DNA of 64,000 nucleotides. Source: Mycetohabitans endofungorum (GTDB lineage Bacteria; Pseudomonadota; Gammaproteobacteria; Burkholderiales; Burkholderiaceae). Location of the stretch: positions 1 to 64,000 of the forward strand of contig NZ_PRDW01000013.1 in NCBI RefSeq assembly GCF_002927045.1, in the 5' to 3' direction. Shown one piece after another: positions 17,180 to 26,681 of the stretch (its first letter is position 1; every line of letters begins with the position of its first letter). Position numbers and translations under genes: made by a program. The notes beneath the pieces are model-generated. The model made no database searches and had not been told where the DNA came from. It worked only from the letters and a program-made list of their open reading frames with translations.

Positions 17180-18021
17180 GCGGGCTTCCTCTGCGCGCAT
17201 GAGGATTGGCGCTGCCGGGTCCAGCGCAGCAACACCCAGACCACCAGCCAGAACAACGCATACGCAATGACGTTAGCCAGCGCCGGATGGGCCCGATAGC
17301 CGGTCAGCGTTGCCACTAGTGAGCCGACTGTACCCGAGTCGTCCAGGATGTGCGACGTGTCCCACACCATATCGATGCCGGTCGGCACGATTTCCTTGTC
17401 GATTAGCTTGTCGATCCCCGCCTCGAATAGACCCGCGCCGAGGAATAACAGCATGACCTCGGTGACGCGGAAAAACGCGCGCCACGAGAATATCCGGCCA
17501 CCCAGTTGCAGCAGATAAAACGTGAGCAACGCGAGCGCTAGACCGATCAGCACGGCCAGCCATTGCATCACATCGACGTGGCCCGACCGGCCGAAGCCCA
17601 GCCCATACAGGAAGATCACCGTTTCACTGCCTTCGCGCGCAATCGCCAGTGCCGCGAGCACTGCGATACCCCACCAGTTTGCATTGCGCCGACTCTCGGC
17701 CAACGACATTTCCATGTCGCGCTTGAGCGTGCGGCCGTGCCGCTTCATCCACAGCACCATCTGCACGATCAGCACGCACGCGACCAGCACCATCGCCGTC
17801 TGGAAATAATCCTGCGCATCACCGGACAGCACTTCGGTGAAGCCGATCAGCGCGGCACCCAGGCCGACCGCCGCCAGCAATCCCGCGCCGACGCCAAGCC
17901 ACAGCCACGGCAATCCCTTACGCGCGGCGGCGTCGCCATTGGTCAACCAGGCATGCAGGATGCCGACCACGAGCAGCGCCTCGACGCTCTCCCGCCATAC
18001 GATGAACAGAATCTGACCCAT
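17176..18021 (-). CDS. ftrC: FTR1-family iron permease FtrC
   Basis: Integral membrane iron permease, 281 residues, about seven membrane segments. The two FTR1 hallmark REXXE motifs are present: RESVE at residues 10-14 and REGSE at 129-133, each inside a membrane helix. It is third in the ftrABCD operon, 31 bases after ftrB and overlapping ftrD by four bases. The family moves ferric iron produced from ferrous iron at the membrane surface. A Lys/Arg-rich loop at about 92-112 lies between helices. Confidence 0.92.
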   Translation of the reverse strand: MGQILFIVWRESVEALLVVGILHAWLTNGDAAARKGLPWLWLGVGAGLLAAVGLGAALIGFTEVLSGDAQDYFQTAMVLVACVLIVQMVLWMKRHGRTLKRDMEMSLAESRRNANWWGIAVLAALAIAREGSETVIFLYGLGFGRSGHVDVMQWLAVLIGLALALLTFYLLQLGGRIFSWRAFFRVTEVMLLFLGAGLFEAGIDKLIDKEIVPTGIDMVWDTSHILDDSGTVGSLVATLTGYRAHPALANVIAYALFWLVVWVLLRWTRQRQSSCAQRKPA

Positions 18022-18052
18022 TACATCTTCCTTCGCGCGGCTGCGCGGCCCG

Positions 18053-18397
18053 TCACTTTGCCACTATCACGCCTTGCGCGCTCTGATGGAAATCATCGAA
18101 GAACTTGTACTCACCCGGCGACAGCGGCGCGATCACGACAAACGACTCGGCGCCCGGCGCCAGCACCTTCTCCTTGCGCAGTTGTACGCTCTCGAACTCG
18201 ACAGCGCCCTTGCCAGTGTTGTGAATCTCGATCTTGATGCGCTGGCCGGCCGGCACTTCGATGCGCGCCGGATTGAGTTTGCCGTCCGCCATCTCGAGCC
18301 GGAACGTGGGCAGGTCCGCAGCGCGGGCGACGCCGCCGAACGCGGCGCTCCACGCGAGCAGCCACGCCGCACCCTGCAATTTGAGCGTGCGCTTCAT
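18053..18397 (-). CDS. ftrB: Periplasmic cupredoxin-like protein FtrB
   Basis: Exported 114-residue protein with a signal peptide (residues 1-26, ending ARA) and a cupredoxin_1-type beta-sandwich. It is thought to help oxidise ferrous iron before transfer to the FtrC permease. The region 'VPAGQRIKIEIHNTGKGAVE' is characteristic of the FtrB/EfeO-N cupredoxins. It follows ftrA after three bases. Copper ligands are not obvious: no Cys is present in the mature protein and the His content is low, as in other FtrB proteins. Confidence 0.85.
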   Translation of the reverse strand: MKRTLKLQGAAWLLAWSAAFGGVARAADLPTFRLEMADGKLNPARIEVPAGQRIKIEIHNTGKGAVEFESVQLRKEKVLAPGAESFVVIAPLSPGEYKFFDDFHQSAQGVIVAK

Positions 18398-18400
18398 CGA

Positions 18401-18961
18401 TCAGTACCCACCTTTTTTACCGATGCCGGCGAACGGGAAGTCATAGTTCAACTCGAACGGCTTGAACCACGGACCGACGCCGGTTTCCTTGTCAACGTGG
18501 CGGCCGAACGCCATATGCCCGGTCTGCGCGGGCGGCGCGATGAACAGCTTCAGGTGGTACTTGCCCGGTCCCGCGAGCTTCACATTGTCGCCGTAGTGCG
18601 GGCCATCGCTCGCCACCATCGCCATCAGATCACCCTGTTGCACGTAGTTTGAGCCGGGCTTGGTCAATTCGTAGCGCACCTGCAGGTACGGCATCCAATC
18701 GCCTTCGGCAAAGCCGGTCGGGTTGTTCTTGACCGCATGGATGTCCGCCTCCAGGTGGATGTCCGAGTCGGACGCCTTGCGCATCATGCCTTCCGGGTCC
18801 ATCGTGATCGGCTGCAGATACACCGCGCCGACTTCCATCCCGCCCTGGATCTGCGGCTTGCCAATCGGATACTCGGCCGCCGACGCCGCGCTTGCGGCGC
18901 CCATTGCCAGTGCAAATGACGCCACCGCGGCGGCGGTACGAACTAGACGAAAAACTGCCAT
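18401..18961 (-). CDS. ftrA: Periplasmic iron-binding protein FtrA (P19/Tp34 family)
   Basis: First gene of ftrABCD. The ATG at 18961 is preferred: GAGGA stands six bases before it, and it gives a normal signal peptide of about 29 residues ending SAASA. Upstream in-frame Met codons have poorer spacing. The mature part matches the P19/FtrA family: 'YPIGKPQIQGGMEVGAVYL', Met and His/Glu/Asp residues around 'DSDIHLEADIHAVKNN' and 'KYHLKLFIAPP'. The family binds copper and ferrous iron in the periplasm. A Fur-like site stands 37 bases upstream of the start codon. Confidence 0.88.
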   Translation of the reverse strand: MAVFRLVRTAAAVASFALAMGAASAASAAEYPIGKPQIQGGMEVGAVYLQPITMDPEGMMRKASDSDIHLEADIHAVKNNPTGFAEGDWMPYLQVRYELTKPGSNYVQQGDLMAMVASDGPHYGDNVKLAGPGKYHLKLFIAPPAQTGHMAFGRHVDKETGVGPWFKPFELNYDFPFAGIGKKGGY

Positions 18962-18997
18962 CGACATTCCTCGTTGTAATGTGTGTGAAAACTGGAA

Positions 18998-19012
18998 TAA
19001 GAACAATTCTCA
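18998..19012 (-). promoter_or_regulatory. Candidate Fur box upstream of ftrABCD
   Basis: On the minus strand TGAGAAT-T-GTTCTTA resembles the Fur 7-1-7 half-site arrangement TGATAAT-N-ATTATCA at 10 of 14 arm positions. It lies in an AT-rich stretch ahead of ftrA, consistent with iron-dependent repression. Confidence 0.55.
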
Positions 19013-19163
19013 ATACACTACCAGTGTAGCACTGATCCGAGCGTTGTCCCAAGGGGGAATGTGCACCGCACCGGCACATCTCGTCGCCGCGTCGCCGCGT
19101 CGCCACGTGGGCTCGTGCTCCGGGTGCTCCGGGCACTACAGGCGCCCCGCGCGGCGTCGCGGC

Positions 19164-21254
19164 CTAGCGCAGGTCCGGCACGTGGTCGCCGACGCTCGCG
19201 CCGAACGCGCGCTGCTTGAGCCGCGCCAATTGGTCGCGGGTCTGCGCCGCCTTCTCGAACTCGAGGTTCTTTGCGTAGTCCAGCATCTGCTTTTCGAGCT
19301 TTTTGATTTCCTTCGCGAGCTGCTTGTCCGACATGTCCTCGATCTTCGCGCGCTCCTGCTGTGCGCGCAGTTCGGCACGCGCGTCGTCCACGTCGTAGAC
19401 GCCGTCGATAATGTCCTTGATCCGCTTGACGACGCCACGCGGCACGATGCCGTTGCGCTCGTTGTATTGGATCTGCTTGCGACGGCGCCGCTCGGTCTCG
19501 TCGATCGCACGTCGCATCGAGTCGGTGATCGTGTCGCCATACAAGATCGCACAGCCGTTGACGTTGCGCGCGGCCCGCCCGATCGTCTGGATCAGCGAGC
19601 GCTCGGCGCGCAGAAACCCCTCCTTGTCCGCGTCCAGGATCGCCACCAGCGACACTTCCGGGATATCGAGCCCTTCGCGCAGCAGATTGATACCGACCAA
19701 CACGTCAAAGGTGCCTAGCCGTAGGTCGCGGATGATCTCCACCCGCTCAACCGTATCGATGTCGCTATGCAGGTAGCGTACCTTCACGCCGTGGTCGGCA
19801 AGAAACTCGGTCAGTTGCTCGGCCATGCGCTTGGTTAGCACGGTGACCAAAACCCGTTCGCCAGCCGCCACGCGCTGGTTGATTTCCGACAGCACGTCAT
19901 CGACTTGCGAACTAGCGGGACGGACCTCGATCTGCGGATCAACCAGCCCGGTGGGGCGCACCACCTGCTCGACGACCTGACCCGCGCTGCGCTGTTCGTA
20001 GCCGGCCGGCGTCGCCGACACAAACACCGCCTGGCGCATCTTGCGCTCGAATTCGTGAAACTTTAGTGGGCGGTTGTCCAGTGCGGACGGCAGCCGGAAC
20101 CCGTATTCGACCAGGTTTTCCTTGCGCGCCCGGTCCCCGTTGTACATAGCGTTGAGCTGGCCGATCAGCACGTGCGACTCGTCCAAGAACATCAGCGAGT
20201 CGGCCGGCAGATAGTCGCACAGCGTTGGCGGGGGCTCGCCGGGCACGGCGCCCGAGAAATGCCGCGAGTAGTTCTCGATGCCTTTGCAAAAACCGAGCTC
20301 CTGCAGCATTTCAAGATCAAACCGGGTGCGCTGCTCGAGCCGCTGCGCCTCGACAAGCTTGCCCTCCTGGTGGAAAAATGCGAGCCGCTCGCGCAACTCC
20401 TCTTTGATCGTCTCAACCGCTCGCAACACCGTGTCGCGGGGCGTCACGTAATGTGACGACGGGTAGACGGTGAAACGCGGGATACGTTGCCGCACCCGCC
20501 CGGTCAGCGGGTCGAACAAATGCAACGATTCGACCTCGTCGTCGAACAACTCGACGCGCAATGCCATTTCGGCATGCTCGGCCGGGAACACATCAATGGT
20601 GTCGCCCCGCACGCGGAATGTGCCACGCTGGAAATCGACATCATTGCGCATGTACTGCATGGCAATCAGCCGGCCGATGATATCGCGCTGGCCGACGCGG
20701 TCACCGTCGCGCAGCGTGAGAATCATCTGATGGTATTCCGCCGGGTTGCCGATCCCGTAGATTGCCGAGACCGTCGCGACGATCACGACATCACGCCGCT
20801 CCAACAGACTCTTGGTAGCCGACAGCCGCATCTGCTCGATGTGCTCGTTGACCGCCGAATCCTTTTCGATGAACAGGTCGCGCTGCGGCACGTACGCTTC
20901 GGGCTGGTAGTAGTCGTAATACGACACGAAATATTCGACTGCGTTGCGCGGAAAAAACTCGCGGAACTCGGAATACAGTTGCGCGGCCAGCGTCTTGTTC
21001 GGGGCGAATACGATCGCCGGGCGGCCGAGTCGAGCGATCACGTTGGCCATCGTGAACGTTTTGCCCGAGCCGGTCGCGCCGAGCAGCGTTTGGAACGCGA
21101 GGCCGTCCTGGATGCCCTCGACCAACTGGCGGATGGCTTCCGGCTGGTCACCTGCCGGTGGAAACGGCTGGTACAGCTGGTAGGGCGATCCATCGAAGAC
21201 AACGAATTTGCTCTCGTCGAGCACGTTATCGTTCTCGATGTGCGATGCGGACAT
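19164..21254 (-). CDS. uvrB: Excinuclease ABC subunit B
   Basis: Damage-verifying helicase of nucleotide excision repair, working with UvrA and UvrC. The ATG at 21254 follows GGAAGGAAC and gives 696 residues; the frame is open for another 174 codons upstream but that part is repeat sequence and low quality. Walker A is GATGSGKT at about 59-66, the beta-hairpin with its aromatic residues is '[12 protein letters not shown]' near 110-121, and helicase motif VI has [11 protein letters not shown]-terminal UVR domain (about 655-690) for UvrC contact is present. I saw no LexA-like CTGT-N8-ACAG site in front of it. Confidence 0.96.
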   Translation of the reverse strand: MSASHIENDNVLDESKFVVFDGSPYQLYQPFPPAGDQPEAIRQLVEGIQDGLAFQTLLGATGSGKTFTMANVIARLGRPAIVFAPNKTLAAQLYSEFREFFPRNAVEYFVSYYDYYQPEAYVPQRDLFIEKDSAVNEHIEQMRLSATKSLLERRDVVIVATVSAIYGIGNPAEYHQMILTLRDGDRVGQRDIIGRLIAMQYMRNDVDFQRGTFRVRGDTIDVFPAEHAEMALRVELFDDEVESLHLFDPLTGRVRQRIPRFTVYPSSHYVTPRDTVLRAVETIKEELRERLAFFHQEGKLVEAQRLEQRTRFDLEMLQELGFCKGIENYSRHFSGAVPGEPPPTLCDYLPADSLMFLDESHVLIGQLNAMYNGDRARKENLVEYGFRLPSALDNRPLKFHEFERKMRQAVFVSATPAGYEQRSAGQVVEQVVRPTGLVDPQIEVRPASSQVDDVLSEINQRVAAGERVLVTVLTKRMAEQLTEFLADHGVKVRYLHSDIDTVERVEIIRDLRLGTFDVLVGINLLREGLDIPEVSLVAILDADKEGFLRAERSLIQTIGRAARNVNGCAILYGDTITDSMRRAIDETERRRRKQIQYNERNGIVPRGVVKRIKDIIDGVYDVDDARAELRAQQERAKIEDMSDKQLAKEIKKLEKQMLDYAKNLEFEKAAQTRDQLARLKQRAFGASVGDHVPDLR

Positions 21255-21427
21255 GGGTCGTTCCTTCCGGCCGGGAAAAACAAACATACATTCTAGCGTT
21301 TTGGCACGACACGAGGCCGAGCGGGATCTCGGGTGAAATTGCCACACCCGTGAAACCGGCACGCCCGGCCGCGCACCGGCACTCATTCGAATCCCCAACA
21401 CCGGCACCGTGACCGGGGCGGCGGCGC

Positions 21428-21529
21428 AGCCATACACAGGCGCAAGCCATACACAGGCGCAAGCCATACGCCGGAGTAAGCCATACGCTGAAGCAAGCCA
21501 TACGTCGGAACAAGCCACGCGTCGAAGCG
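21428..21529. repeat. 17-bp tandem repeat, six units
   Basis: Six consecutive 17-base units start at 21428, 21445, 21462, 21479, 21496 and 21513. Units 1 and 2 are identical (agccatacacaggcgca); units 3-6 keep agccatac or agccacgc at the start and vary in the last nine bases. The array lies between uvrB and the divergent aminotransferase gene and does not have a period divisible by three. No gene is supported in the whole interval 21255-21681. Confidence 0.85.
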
Positions 21530-21681
21530 GATCGATGGGGCATAGTTCTCTGCTGCCCGCCGACGCGGAACAATGCGGCCGGCATTGGTTACAATGCTGA
21601 AAAGGGTGGTTGCATGGCGTCGATCCCAACCAGGCCATGGCCGCCGCTCGCCGTCTTTTCGAACTCACTGCCGATACGATC

Positions 21682-22881
21682 ATGTCTCTTTTCTCCGTCG
21701 TCGAACTCGCGCCGCGCGACCCGATCCTGGGCTTGAACGAAGCTTTCAATGCCGATACCCGCCCGACAAAGGTCAACCTGGGCGTAGGCGTCTACACGAA
21801 CGAGGAAGGCAAGATTCCGCTGCTGCACGCGGTACGCGAGGCTGAACGGGCCCGGCTGGAGCAAGCGTTGCCGCGCGGCTACCTGCCGATCGACGGGATC
21901 GCCGCATACGACACAGCAGTACAAAAACTGTTGTTGGGTAACGACTCGCCGCTGATCGCCGAGGGCCGCGTCGTTACCGCGCAGGCGCTTGGCGGAACCG
22001 GTGCGCTGAAAATCGGCGCGGATTTCCTCAAGCGCATCGAGCCGAACGCGAAGGTGGCGATCAGTGACCCGAGCTGGGAAAACCATCGTGCACTGTTTGA
22101 AAGCGCCGGCTTCGAAGTCGTGGCGTATCCTTACTACGATCCGGCGACCCACGGTGTGAAGTTCGACGCGCTGCTCGCCGCGCTGAACAGCTACCCGGCC
22201 GGCACGATCGTAGTGCTGCACGCCTGCTGCCACAACCCGACAGGTGTCGATCTGGACGAAGCGCAGTGGCAGCAAATCGTCGATGTGGTCAAGGCTCGCG
22301 AACTGGTGCCGTTCCTGGACATGGCCTACCAGGGCTTCGCGCAAGGCATCGACGAAGATAGCGCGGCGGTACGCCTGTTCGCATCGGCGGGTATCGACGT
22401 ATTCGTCTCCTCGTCGTTCTCCAAGTCATTCTCGCTGTACGGCGAACGGGTCGGCGCGCTGACGGTCATCACGCATGGCGGCGAGGAAAGCGCGCGCGTG
22501 CTGTCGCAATTGAAACGTGTGATTCGCACCAATTATTCGAATCCGCCGACACATGGCGGCGCGATCGTGGCGGCGGTGCTCGGCAATCCCGAATGGCGCG
22601 CGCTCTGGGAACAGGAGCTTGGCCAAATGCGCGAGCGCATCCGCGCGATGCGCGGCGGTCTGGTACAAAAGCTTAAGGACGCCGGCGTGCAACGCGATTT
22701 CGAATTCGTCAACCGGCAGCGTGGCATGTTCTCGTATTCGGGGCTCAACGCCGCGCAAGTCGAGCGTCTGCGCGAGGAGTTCGGTATCTATGCGGTCAGC
22801 ACCGGACGTATCTGTGTGGCCGCGCTCAATACGCGCAACCTTGACGTGGTGGCCAACGCCATCGCGCAAGTATTGAAGTGA
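21682..22881 (+). CDS. tyrB: Aromatic/aspartate aminotransferase (class I, PLP-dependent)
   Basis: Transfers amino groups between aromatic amino acids or aspartate and 2-oxoglutarate. The ATG at 21682 gives 399 residues, close to E. coli TyrB (397). The PLP lysine is Lys248 in '[16 protein letters not shown]', and 'HNPTGVD' (about 184-190) holds the cofactor-binding Asn. The N-terminal '[14 protein letters not shown]' is typical for the AspC/TyrB group. The choice of TyrB over AspC is by overall similarity and is less sure than the family. It is divergent from uvrB and convergent with the hydroxybutyrate dehydrogenase gene. Confidence 0.88.
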   Translation: MSLFSVVELAPRDPILGLNEAFNADTRPTKVNLGVGVYTNEEGKIPLLHAVREAERARLEQALPRGYLPIDGIAAYDTAVQKLLLGNDSPLIAEGRVVTAQALGGTGALKIGADFLKRIEPNAKVAISDPSWENHRALFESAGFEVVAYPYYDPATHGVKFDALLAALNSYPAGTIVVLHACCHNPTGVDLDEAQWQQIVDVVKARELVPFLDMAYQGFAQGIDEDSAAVRLFASAGIDVFVSSSFSKSFSLYGERVGALTVITHGGEESARVLSQLKRVIRTNYSNPPTHGGAIVAAVLGNPEWRALWEQELGQMRERIRAMRGGLVQKLKDAGVQRDFEFVNRQRGMFSYSGLNAAQVERLREEFGIYAVSTGRICVAALNTRNLDVVANAIAQVLK

Positions 22882-22890
22882 CCGGGGCGA

Positions 22891-22920
22891 GCGATGGCGC
22901 GGCGCCCGCTGTGCCATCGC
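22891..22920. terminator. Hairpin between convergent genes
   Basis: gcgatggc (22891-22898) pairs perfectly with gccatcgc (22913-22920) around a 14-base GC-rich loop, just after the aminotransferase stop. No T-run follows. Confidence 0.35.
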
Positions 22921-23023
22921 GCCGAGCGCACCGCCGCCTGCAACACCAATGCCACCATCTCGTACGGCGGCGGTGGCGCGAGCACGGGCCTATCGCTCGG
23001 ATGGGTCGGGGGTTCATGACAGG

Positions 23024-23821
23024 CTACTTCATTGACCAACCGTGCGAGACGAGGAACGATTGGCCAGTGAGCGCTGCACTCGGATACGCGGCCAGAAACA
23101 GCGCCAGTTGCGCGACGTCGTCAGCGGTGGTGAACTCGCCGTCCACGGTGGCGCCAAGCATCATGCGCTTAACCACCTCTTCCTCGCTGATGCCCAGTTC
23201 CTTGGCCTGCTCCGGAATCTGCTTGTCCACCAGCGGCGTGCGCACGAATCCTGGACAGATCACGTGCGAGCGCACGTGATGCGCGGCCCCTTCCTTCGCG
23301 AGCACACGCGCCAGGCCAAGCAGTGCGTGCTTGGCGGCCACATACGCCGATTTCAGCGGCGACGCCTCGTGTGAATGCACTGAGCCCATATAGATCACGA
23401 CGCCCCCGCGATCGCCGGCGTACATGTATTTGAGCGCCGCCTTGGTGGTCAGAAACGCACCATCGACGTGAATCGCCTGCATCTTCTTCCAGTCCGAGTA
23501 CGCATAGCTTTCGATCGGATTGACAATCTGGATGCCGGCATTGGACACCAAGATGTCCATCGAGCCGAACGCCTCGGCAACCTGGTCGATGCCGGCATTG
23601 ACCGCATGCTCGTCCGTCACGTCCATCGCAACGCCGAGCGCCCGGCCGCCTTGCACGGTGATCTCCCGTGCGACCGCCTGCGCACCTTCGAGGTTCAGAT
23701 CGGCGATGCCGACCGCGGCGCCGGCTTGCGCGTAGACACGGGCGATCTCGCGTCCGATCCCGCTTGCCGCACCGGTGACGATGGCTGTCTTGCTGCTCAG
23801 ATTCGTATTCAAAGTCGACAT
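23024..23821 (-). CDS. 3-hydroxybutyrate dehydrogenase (SDR family)
   Basis: Interconverts 3-hydroxybutyrate and acetoacetate with NAD, a step in polyhydroxybutyrate use. The 265-residue SDR has TGAASGIG at 16-23, NAG at about 94-96 and the catalytic set Ser147, Tyr160, Lys164. The phrase '[20 protein letters not shown]' and the ending LVSHGWSMK (normally VDGGWTAQ or similar) place it with BdhA/HbdH proteins. The scoAB genes at the end of the window encode the enzyme that would use its product acetoacetate. The start ATG at 23821 is behind AGGAGAAAA. Confidence 0.88.
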   Translation of the reverse strand: MSTLNTNLSSKTAIVTGAASGIGREIARVYAQAGAAVGIADLNLEGAQAVAREITVQGGRALGVAMDVTDEHAVNAGIDQVAEAFGSMDILVSNAGIQIVNPIESYAYSDWKKMQAIHVDGAFLTTKAALKYMYAGDRGGVVIYMGSVHSHEASPLKSAYVAAKHALLGLARVLAKEGAAHHVRSHVICPGFVRTPLVDKQIPEQAKELGISEEEVVKRMMLGATVDGEFTTADDVAQLALFLAAYPSAALTGQSFLVSHGWSMK

Positions 23822-23984
23822 CGATTTTTCTCCTAGCCAGTGGGTAACGTTAACGTGACGCGTTATCGCGACCGGCGACCAGATGCCTAGGCCCGGCCTG
23901 ACACCGCGCGGCGAATGAATTGCGCTATTGTGCCTGGAACCGGGGCTCGTGCTGCAATGCGATAGCCGTCAGGCTCGCGCGCGC

Positions 23985-24137
23985 GACGCTGGTGTGAACT
24001 TTTTCGATAATGCCCAGGTGTACGCGGGCGGCCACTCCGAGCAGCTCATGGGCGAGGCACTGCGTGCGCTTCACTGGCCGCGTGCCAGCTATATCGTATC
24101 GACGAAATTCTTCTGCGGCATCGAGCACATTGTGGGT
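23985..24137 (+). pseudogene. Aldo/keto reductase remnant
   Basis: One frame here encodes '[20 protein letters not shown]' followed by [23 protein letters not shown], an unmistakable piece of the potassium-channel-beta-subunit type aldo/keto reductases (the stretch with the catalytic Asp and Tyr). Neither the N-terminal strand before it nor the remaining two thirds after it can be found; the frame continues into unrelated sequence overlapping rlmJ. The fragment is about 50 codons of an expected 330. Confidence 0.75.
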
Positions 24138-24240
24138 ACCGCGCACCAGCGACAGGTGTCGCGCTCGCGTCCCGGCGATGCAATGCACCCGACTCACAGG
24201 CGTAGAATATCGGGCTTTCCGCGCCCGCCTATCCAGCATC

Positions 24241-25086
24241 ATGCTCAGTTACCGTCACGCCTTTCACGCCGGCAATCATGCCGACGTACTCAAGCATTGC
24301 GTCGTCGTGCACCTTCTGCGCTATCTTGCGCAGAAGGACAAGGCGTTCTGGTATATCGACACGCACGCGGGCGCCGGTGCGTACGCGCTGCACGAAGGTT
24401 ACGCGCAGAAGCGACTCGAATTCGAAACAGGTATTGCGCGGCTGTGGGAACGCACCGATCTACCGGCGCCGCTGGCCGATTACGTGGATGCCGTACGTGC
24501 ATTGAATCCGGATGGCGAACTCCGTTTCTACCCCGGCTCCCCCTATCTCGCTTGGCAGACGCTGCGCGAGCAGGACCGGATGCGGCTGTTCGAGATGCAT
24601 ACGACAGAGATCGACGTGCTGCGCAGCAATTTTCGCGATGCCGGGCGGCGCGCGATCATCGCCGGCGGCGACGGTTTCGAGGCAATCAAGGCATTGCTGC
24701 CGCCTCCACCGCGGCGTGCCCTGACACTGATCGATCCTTCCTACGAGGACAAGCGCGACTATGCACGCACACTGGGTTGCGTCCAAGAGTGCCTAAAGCG
24801 CTTTGCGACGGGCGTCTATGCGATCTGGTACCCGCAGGTCACACGGCCCGAAGCGCAGCGCTTTCCCGCCCAACTCAAGCGCTTGCGGCAAGACCGTTGG
24901 CTGCATGTGGCACTGAGCGTCGGCACGGTGCCGAAAGACGGTCTGGGACTGTACGGCAGCGGCATGTTCGTGCTCAATCCACCGTATACGCTGACTGCGG
25001 CGCTGCACGAAACCTTGCCCTGGCTCGTCGACGCACTGGGCGTCGACCGGCAAGCCCGCTTCGTACTGGAGGTGGGCGGCGACTGA
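24241..25086 (+). CDS. rlmJ: 23S rRNA (adenine(2030)-N6)-methyltransferase RlmJ
   Basis: SAM-dependent methyltransferase that modifies A2030 of 23S rRNA. The ATG at 24241 gives 281 residues (E. coli 280) and the typical start '[20 protein letters not shown]'. The SAM-binding segment is DTHAGAGAY (40-48), and the catalytic N6-adenine motif is DPSY (165-168), equivalent to DPPY. Helical insertion and C-terminus are complete. It starts about 100 bases after the aldo/keto reductase remnant and appears to be a single gene. Confidence 0.94.
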   Translation: MLSYRHAFHAGNHADVLKHCVVVHLLRYLAQKDKAFWYIDTHAGAGAYALHEGYAQKRLEFETGIARLWERTDLPAPLADYVDAVRALNPDGELRFYPGSPYLAWQTLREQDRMRLFEMHTTEIDVLRSNFRDAGRRAIIAGGDGFEAIKALLPPPPRRALTLIDPSYEDKRDYARTLGCVQECLKRFATGVYAIWYPQVTRPEAQRFPAQLKRLRQDRWLHVALSVGTVPKDGLGLYGSGMFVLNPPYTLTAALHETLPWLVDALGVDRQARFVLEVGGD

Positions 25087-25551
25087 AAACGGGGGACTAA
25101 CGCGGTGCGGAGCGGCAAACCGCACGGTGCATTGCGGCACCGGTATAATCAATGCGAAGTTGTCCCAGGCCAATGGGACATCGTTTCGCTTGAATGCGGA
25201 CGGCAGCGCGGTCTCCCGTCACCGCCCCGCCGCGCACTAGAGCCCGGCGGTTGACAGCCTCGTCAGTTTCAGCAGGCCGGACGCCATCGACGGCCCCATT
25301 CGGGAGGGATGAGACGGCAGCGGATGAACGCCGCCGGCCGCGCGCGGCGGCGGAATGTCGCATTGCGCGCCGTTCGACGGCAAGTCGGACAGGGAAGGAT
25401 TCGTCGGCGACGAGCTTGGGTCGCGTAAAATATCAGGGCCGCGGTATGTGGCCCGTACCGGCTTCGGTGCAGGCGTCCCCGCCCGTTTCACTACCAAATA
25501 TCAGGCCAATCCTAGCCCGACTCGGCGGCCCCCCCTGCCGCGCAGCGTAGA
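25087..25551. other. Intergenic region, no supported gene
   Basis: GC-rich spacer between rlmJ and the DUF3563 gene. There is an isolated TATAAT at 25145-25150 followed by a short hairpin (tgtccc/gggaca), and a TTGACA near 25252 without a matching -10. Reading frames here are Pro/Ser/Arg-rich and match nothing I recognise. Confidence 0.4.
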
Positions 25552-25701
25552 TTAGAACGAGCGGTAACCGTTGTGTTCCAGCGCGCGAATGCGCCGCTCG
25601 AGTTCGAAAATATCAGCCGACTGCGCCAAATAAGCCTCGCGACGGCGACGTTCGGCGTTCTCGAACCAGTTCGACAAGGCCATCATCAGATAGGTCAGCA
25701 T
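25552..25701 (-). CDS. DUF3563 family micro-protein
   Basis: A 49-residue protein starting at the ATG at 25701 with GGAGAATTGTG just upstream and ending in TAA at 25552-25554. It begins 'MLTYLMMALSNWFENAERRR' and continues with a REAYLAQSADIFELERRIRALE helix ending NGYRSF. This is the layout of DUF3563, found in many Burkholderia: short hydrophobic N-terminus, NWF-E-A motif, then a charged amphipathic helix. Function unknown; possibly membrane-surface associated. Confidence 0.85.
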   Translation of the reverse strand: MLTYLMMALSNWFENAERRRREAYLAQSADIFELERRIRALEHNGYRSF

Positions 25702-25818
25702 CACAATTCTCCAGGAAGCGGGGAGACGTCCCGCCGAAATGACGTCAGGGATTTCCCCTAATCGGGTTAACCCGAGTATAGAAATCCGCCTCTAAAAAGT
25801 CCAGAGAATTGCACAAAT

Positions 25819-25847
25819 AATGAGCATGCCCGTTTGGCATGCCCATT
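25819..25847 (-). terminator. Candidate terminator downstream of cueR
   Basis: gcatgcc (25824-25830) and ggcatgc (25836-25842) form a perfect stem with loop cgttt, extended on both sides by four further pairs after one mismatch. On the minus strand the stem is followed by the T-rich ATTATTTG. It lies about 150 bases beyond the cueR stop. Confidence 0.5.
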
Positions 25848-26000
25848 CAGCGTGAACCGCCGGATCCGTCTGCCCTGCCATGCACTGCGGTGAAAAAGCG
25901 CGTTGCACGGCCCGTCGTCAGCTGGGCATGCTGGGCATGCAATGGAGCGGCGCGGCCACGCTGATCGACTCGCCGTACAAAAGCGCTGGGCAATAGGTGT

Positions 26001-26537
26001 TCAGCCTCGCGAACGCAAACTCCCGCTTTGGGGTAATGCTGCTGCGTCAGTGAGCGCGGCCTCAACACGTTGCCCGCGTGCCGTACGACGGCCGCGGACC
26101 GCGCCCGCGTCGGGCGGTGGCGATACATAATGCGCACATGGGCCGCTGTCGGCCAACGCCAGATGTTCGATGATCGGGCAATCCGGCCGCGCATCGCCAT
26201 GGCAATGCACGGCCAGGTGCGCCAGTGTGTCACGCATCGCCGACAGCTCCGCGATGCGCTGCTCGAGTTCGGCGACGTGATCCAGCGCGATTGACTTGAC
26301 CTGTGCGCTGGCTCGCTCGCGATCGTCCCACAACGCCAGTAGTCGCCGGATATCGACGACCGAAAAGCCCAGCCGCCTCGCATGGCGCACGAACCGCAGC
26401 GCGTGAACCTCCTTGTCGCCATACACGCGATAGCCAGCATCGGTGCGGCTGCGCGGCGTCACGAGCCCAATGCTCTCGTAATAGCGGATCATCTTTGCGC
26501 TGACGCCTGACGCGCGCGCGGCCTGGCCTATGTTCAT
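26001..26537 (-). CDS. cueR: CueR-like copper-responsive MerR-family regulator
   Basis: Copper(I)-sensing activator. The N-terminal MerR helix-turn-helix ('MNIGQAARASGVSAKMIRYY') and the coiled dimerisation helix (about 78-110) are followed by the metal loop with Cys112 and Cys120 in HCHGDARPDC, at the same numbers as in E. coli CueR. The protein is 178 residues, about 40 longer than E. coli CueR; the extra tail after about residue 130 is Ala/Arg/Gly-rich and has no similarity I recognise. It is divergent from a CopZ-like gene with a dyad operator between them. No copper ATPase gene lies next to it. Confidence 0.88.
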   Translation of the reverse strand: MNIGQAARASGVSAKMIRYYESIGLVTPRSRTDAGYRVYGDKEVHALRFVRHARRLGFSVVDIRRLLALWDDRERASAQVKSIALDHVAELEQRIAELSAMRDTLAHLAVHCHGDARPDCPIIEHLALADSGPCAHYVSPPPDAGAVRGRRTARGQRVEAALTDAAALPQSGSLRSRG

Positions 26538-26578
26538 GATTGTCGATGCACCGCGTGCGGTTCGATACAGTAAAAAAT

Positions 26579-26609
26579 GCTACACCTTGCCACAATGGGA
26601 AAGTATACG
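26579..26609 (+). promoter_or_regulatory. Candidate CueR operator in a 19-bp-spaced promoter
   Basis: The 21-base dyad accttgcc-acaat-gggaaagt (26584-26604) resembles the CueR box (ACCTTCC...GGAAGGT). Hexamers GCTACA (26579-26584) and TATACG (26604-26609) flank it with a 19-base spacer, the unusual spacing of MerR-type promoters. It reads toward the CopZ-like gene. Confidence 0.55.
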
Positions 26610-26616
26610 CTTGATG

Positions 26617-26665
26617 TGGATTAATTTGGTTTTGATTTAGATTAATTTGATTAATTTGCGCTTTA
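26617..26665. repeat. AT-rich tract with repeated gattaattt
   Basis: Between the copper operator and the CopZ-like start, the motif gattaattt occurs three times with a partial fourth (gatttag). The stretch is far more AT-rich than the rest of the window and may be an upstream activating or H-NS-binding element. Confidence 0.5.
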
Positions 26666-26681
26666 TTGACAGGAGCCCCGC

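Noticed and set aside
21254-21300. SOS (LexA) box before uvrB
   Set aside because: The AT-rich patch aatgtatgtttgtt does not fit CTGT-N8-ACAG.
21428-21529. CRISPR array
   Set aside because: Units of 17 bases without unique spacers and without cas genes; a plain tandem repeat.
21255-21776. 174-codon upstream extension of uvrB
   Set aside because: It consists of the tandem repeat and low-quality sequence, crosses the aminotransferase start, and the natural UvrB N-terminus with ribosome-binding site is at 21254.
23928-25100. 390-codon open frame overlapping rlmJ
   Set aside because: Only its first part matches a family (the aldo/keto reductase remnant); the remainder is an Arg-rich shadow of rlmJ.
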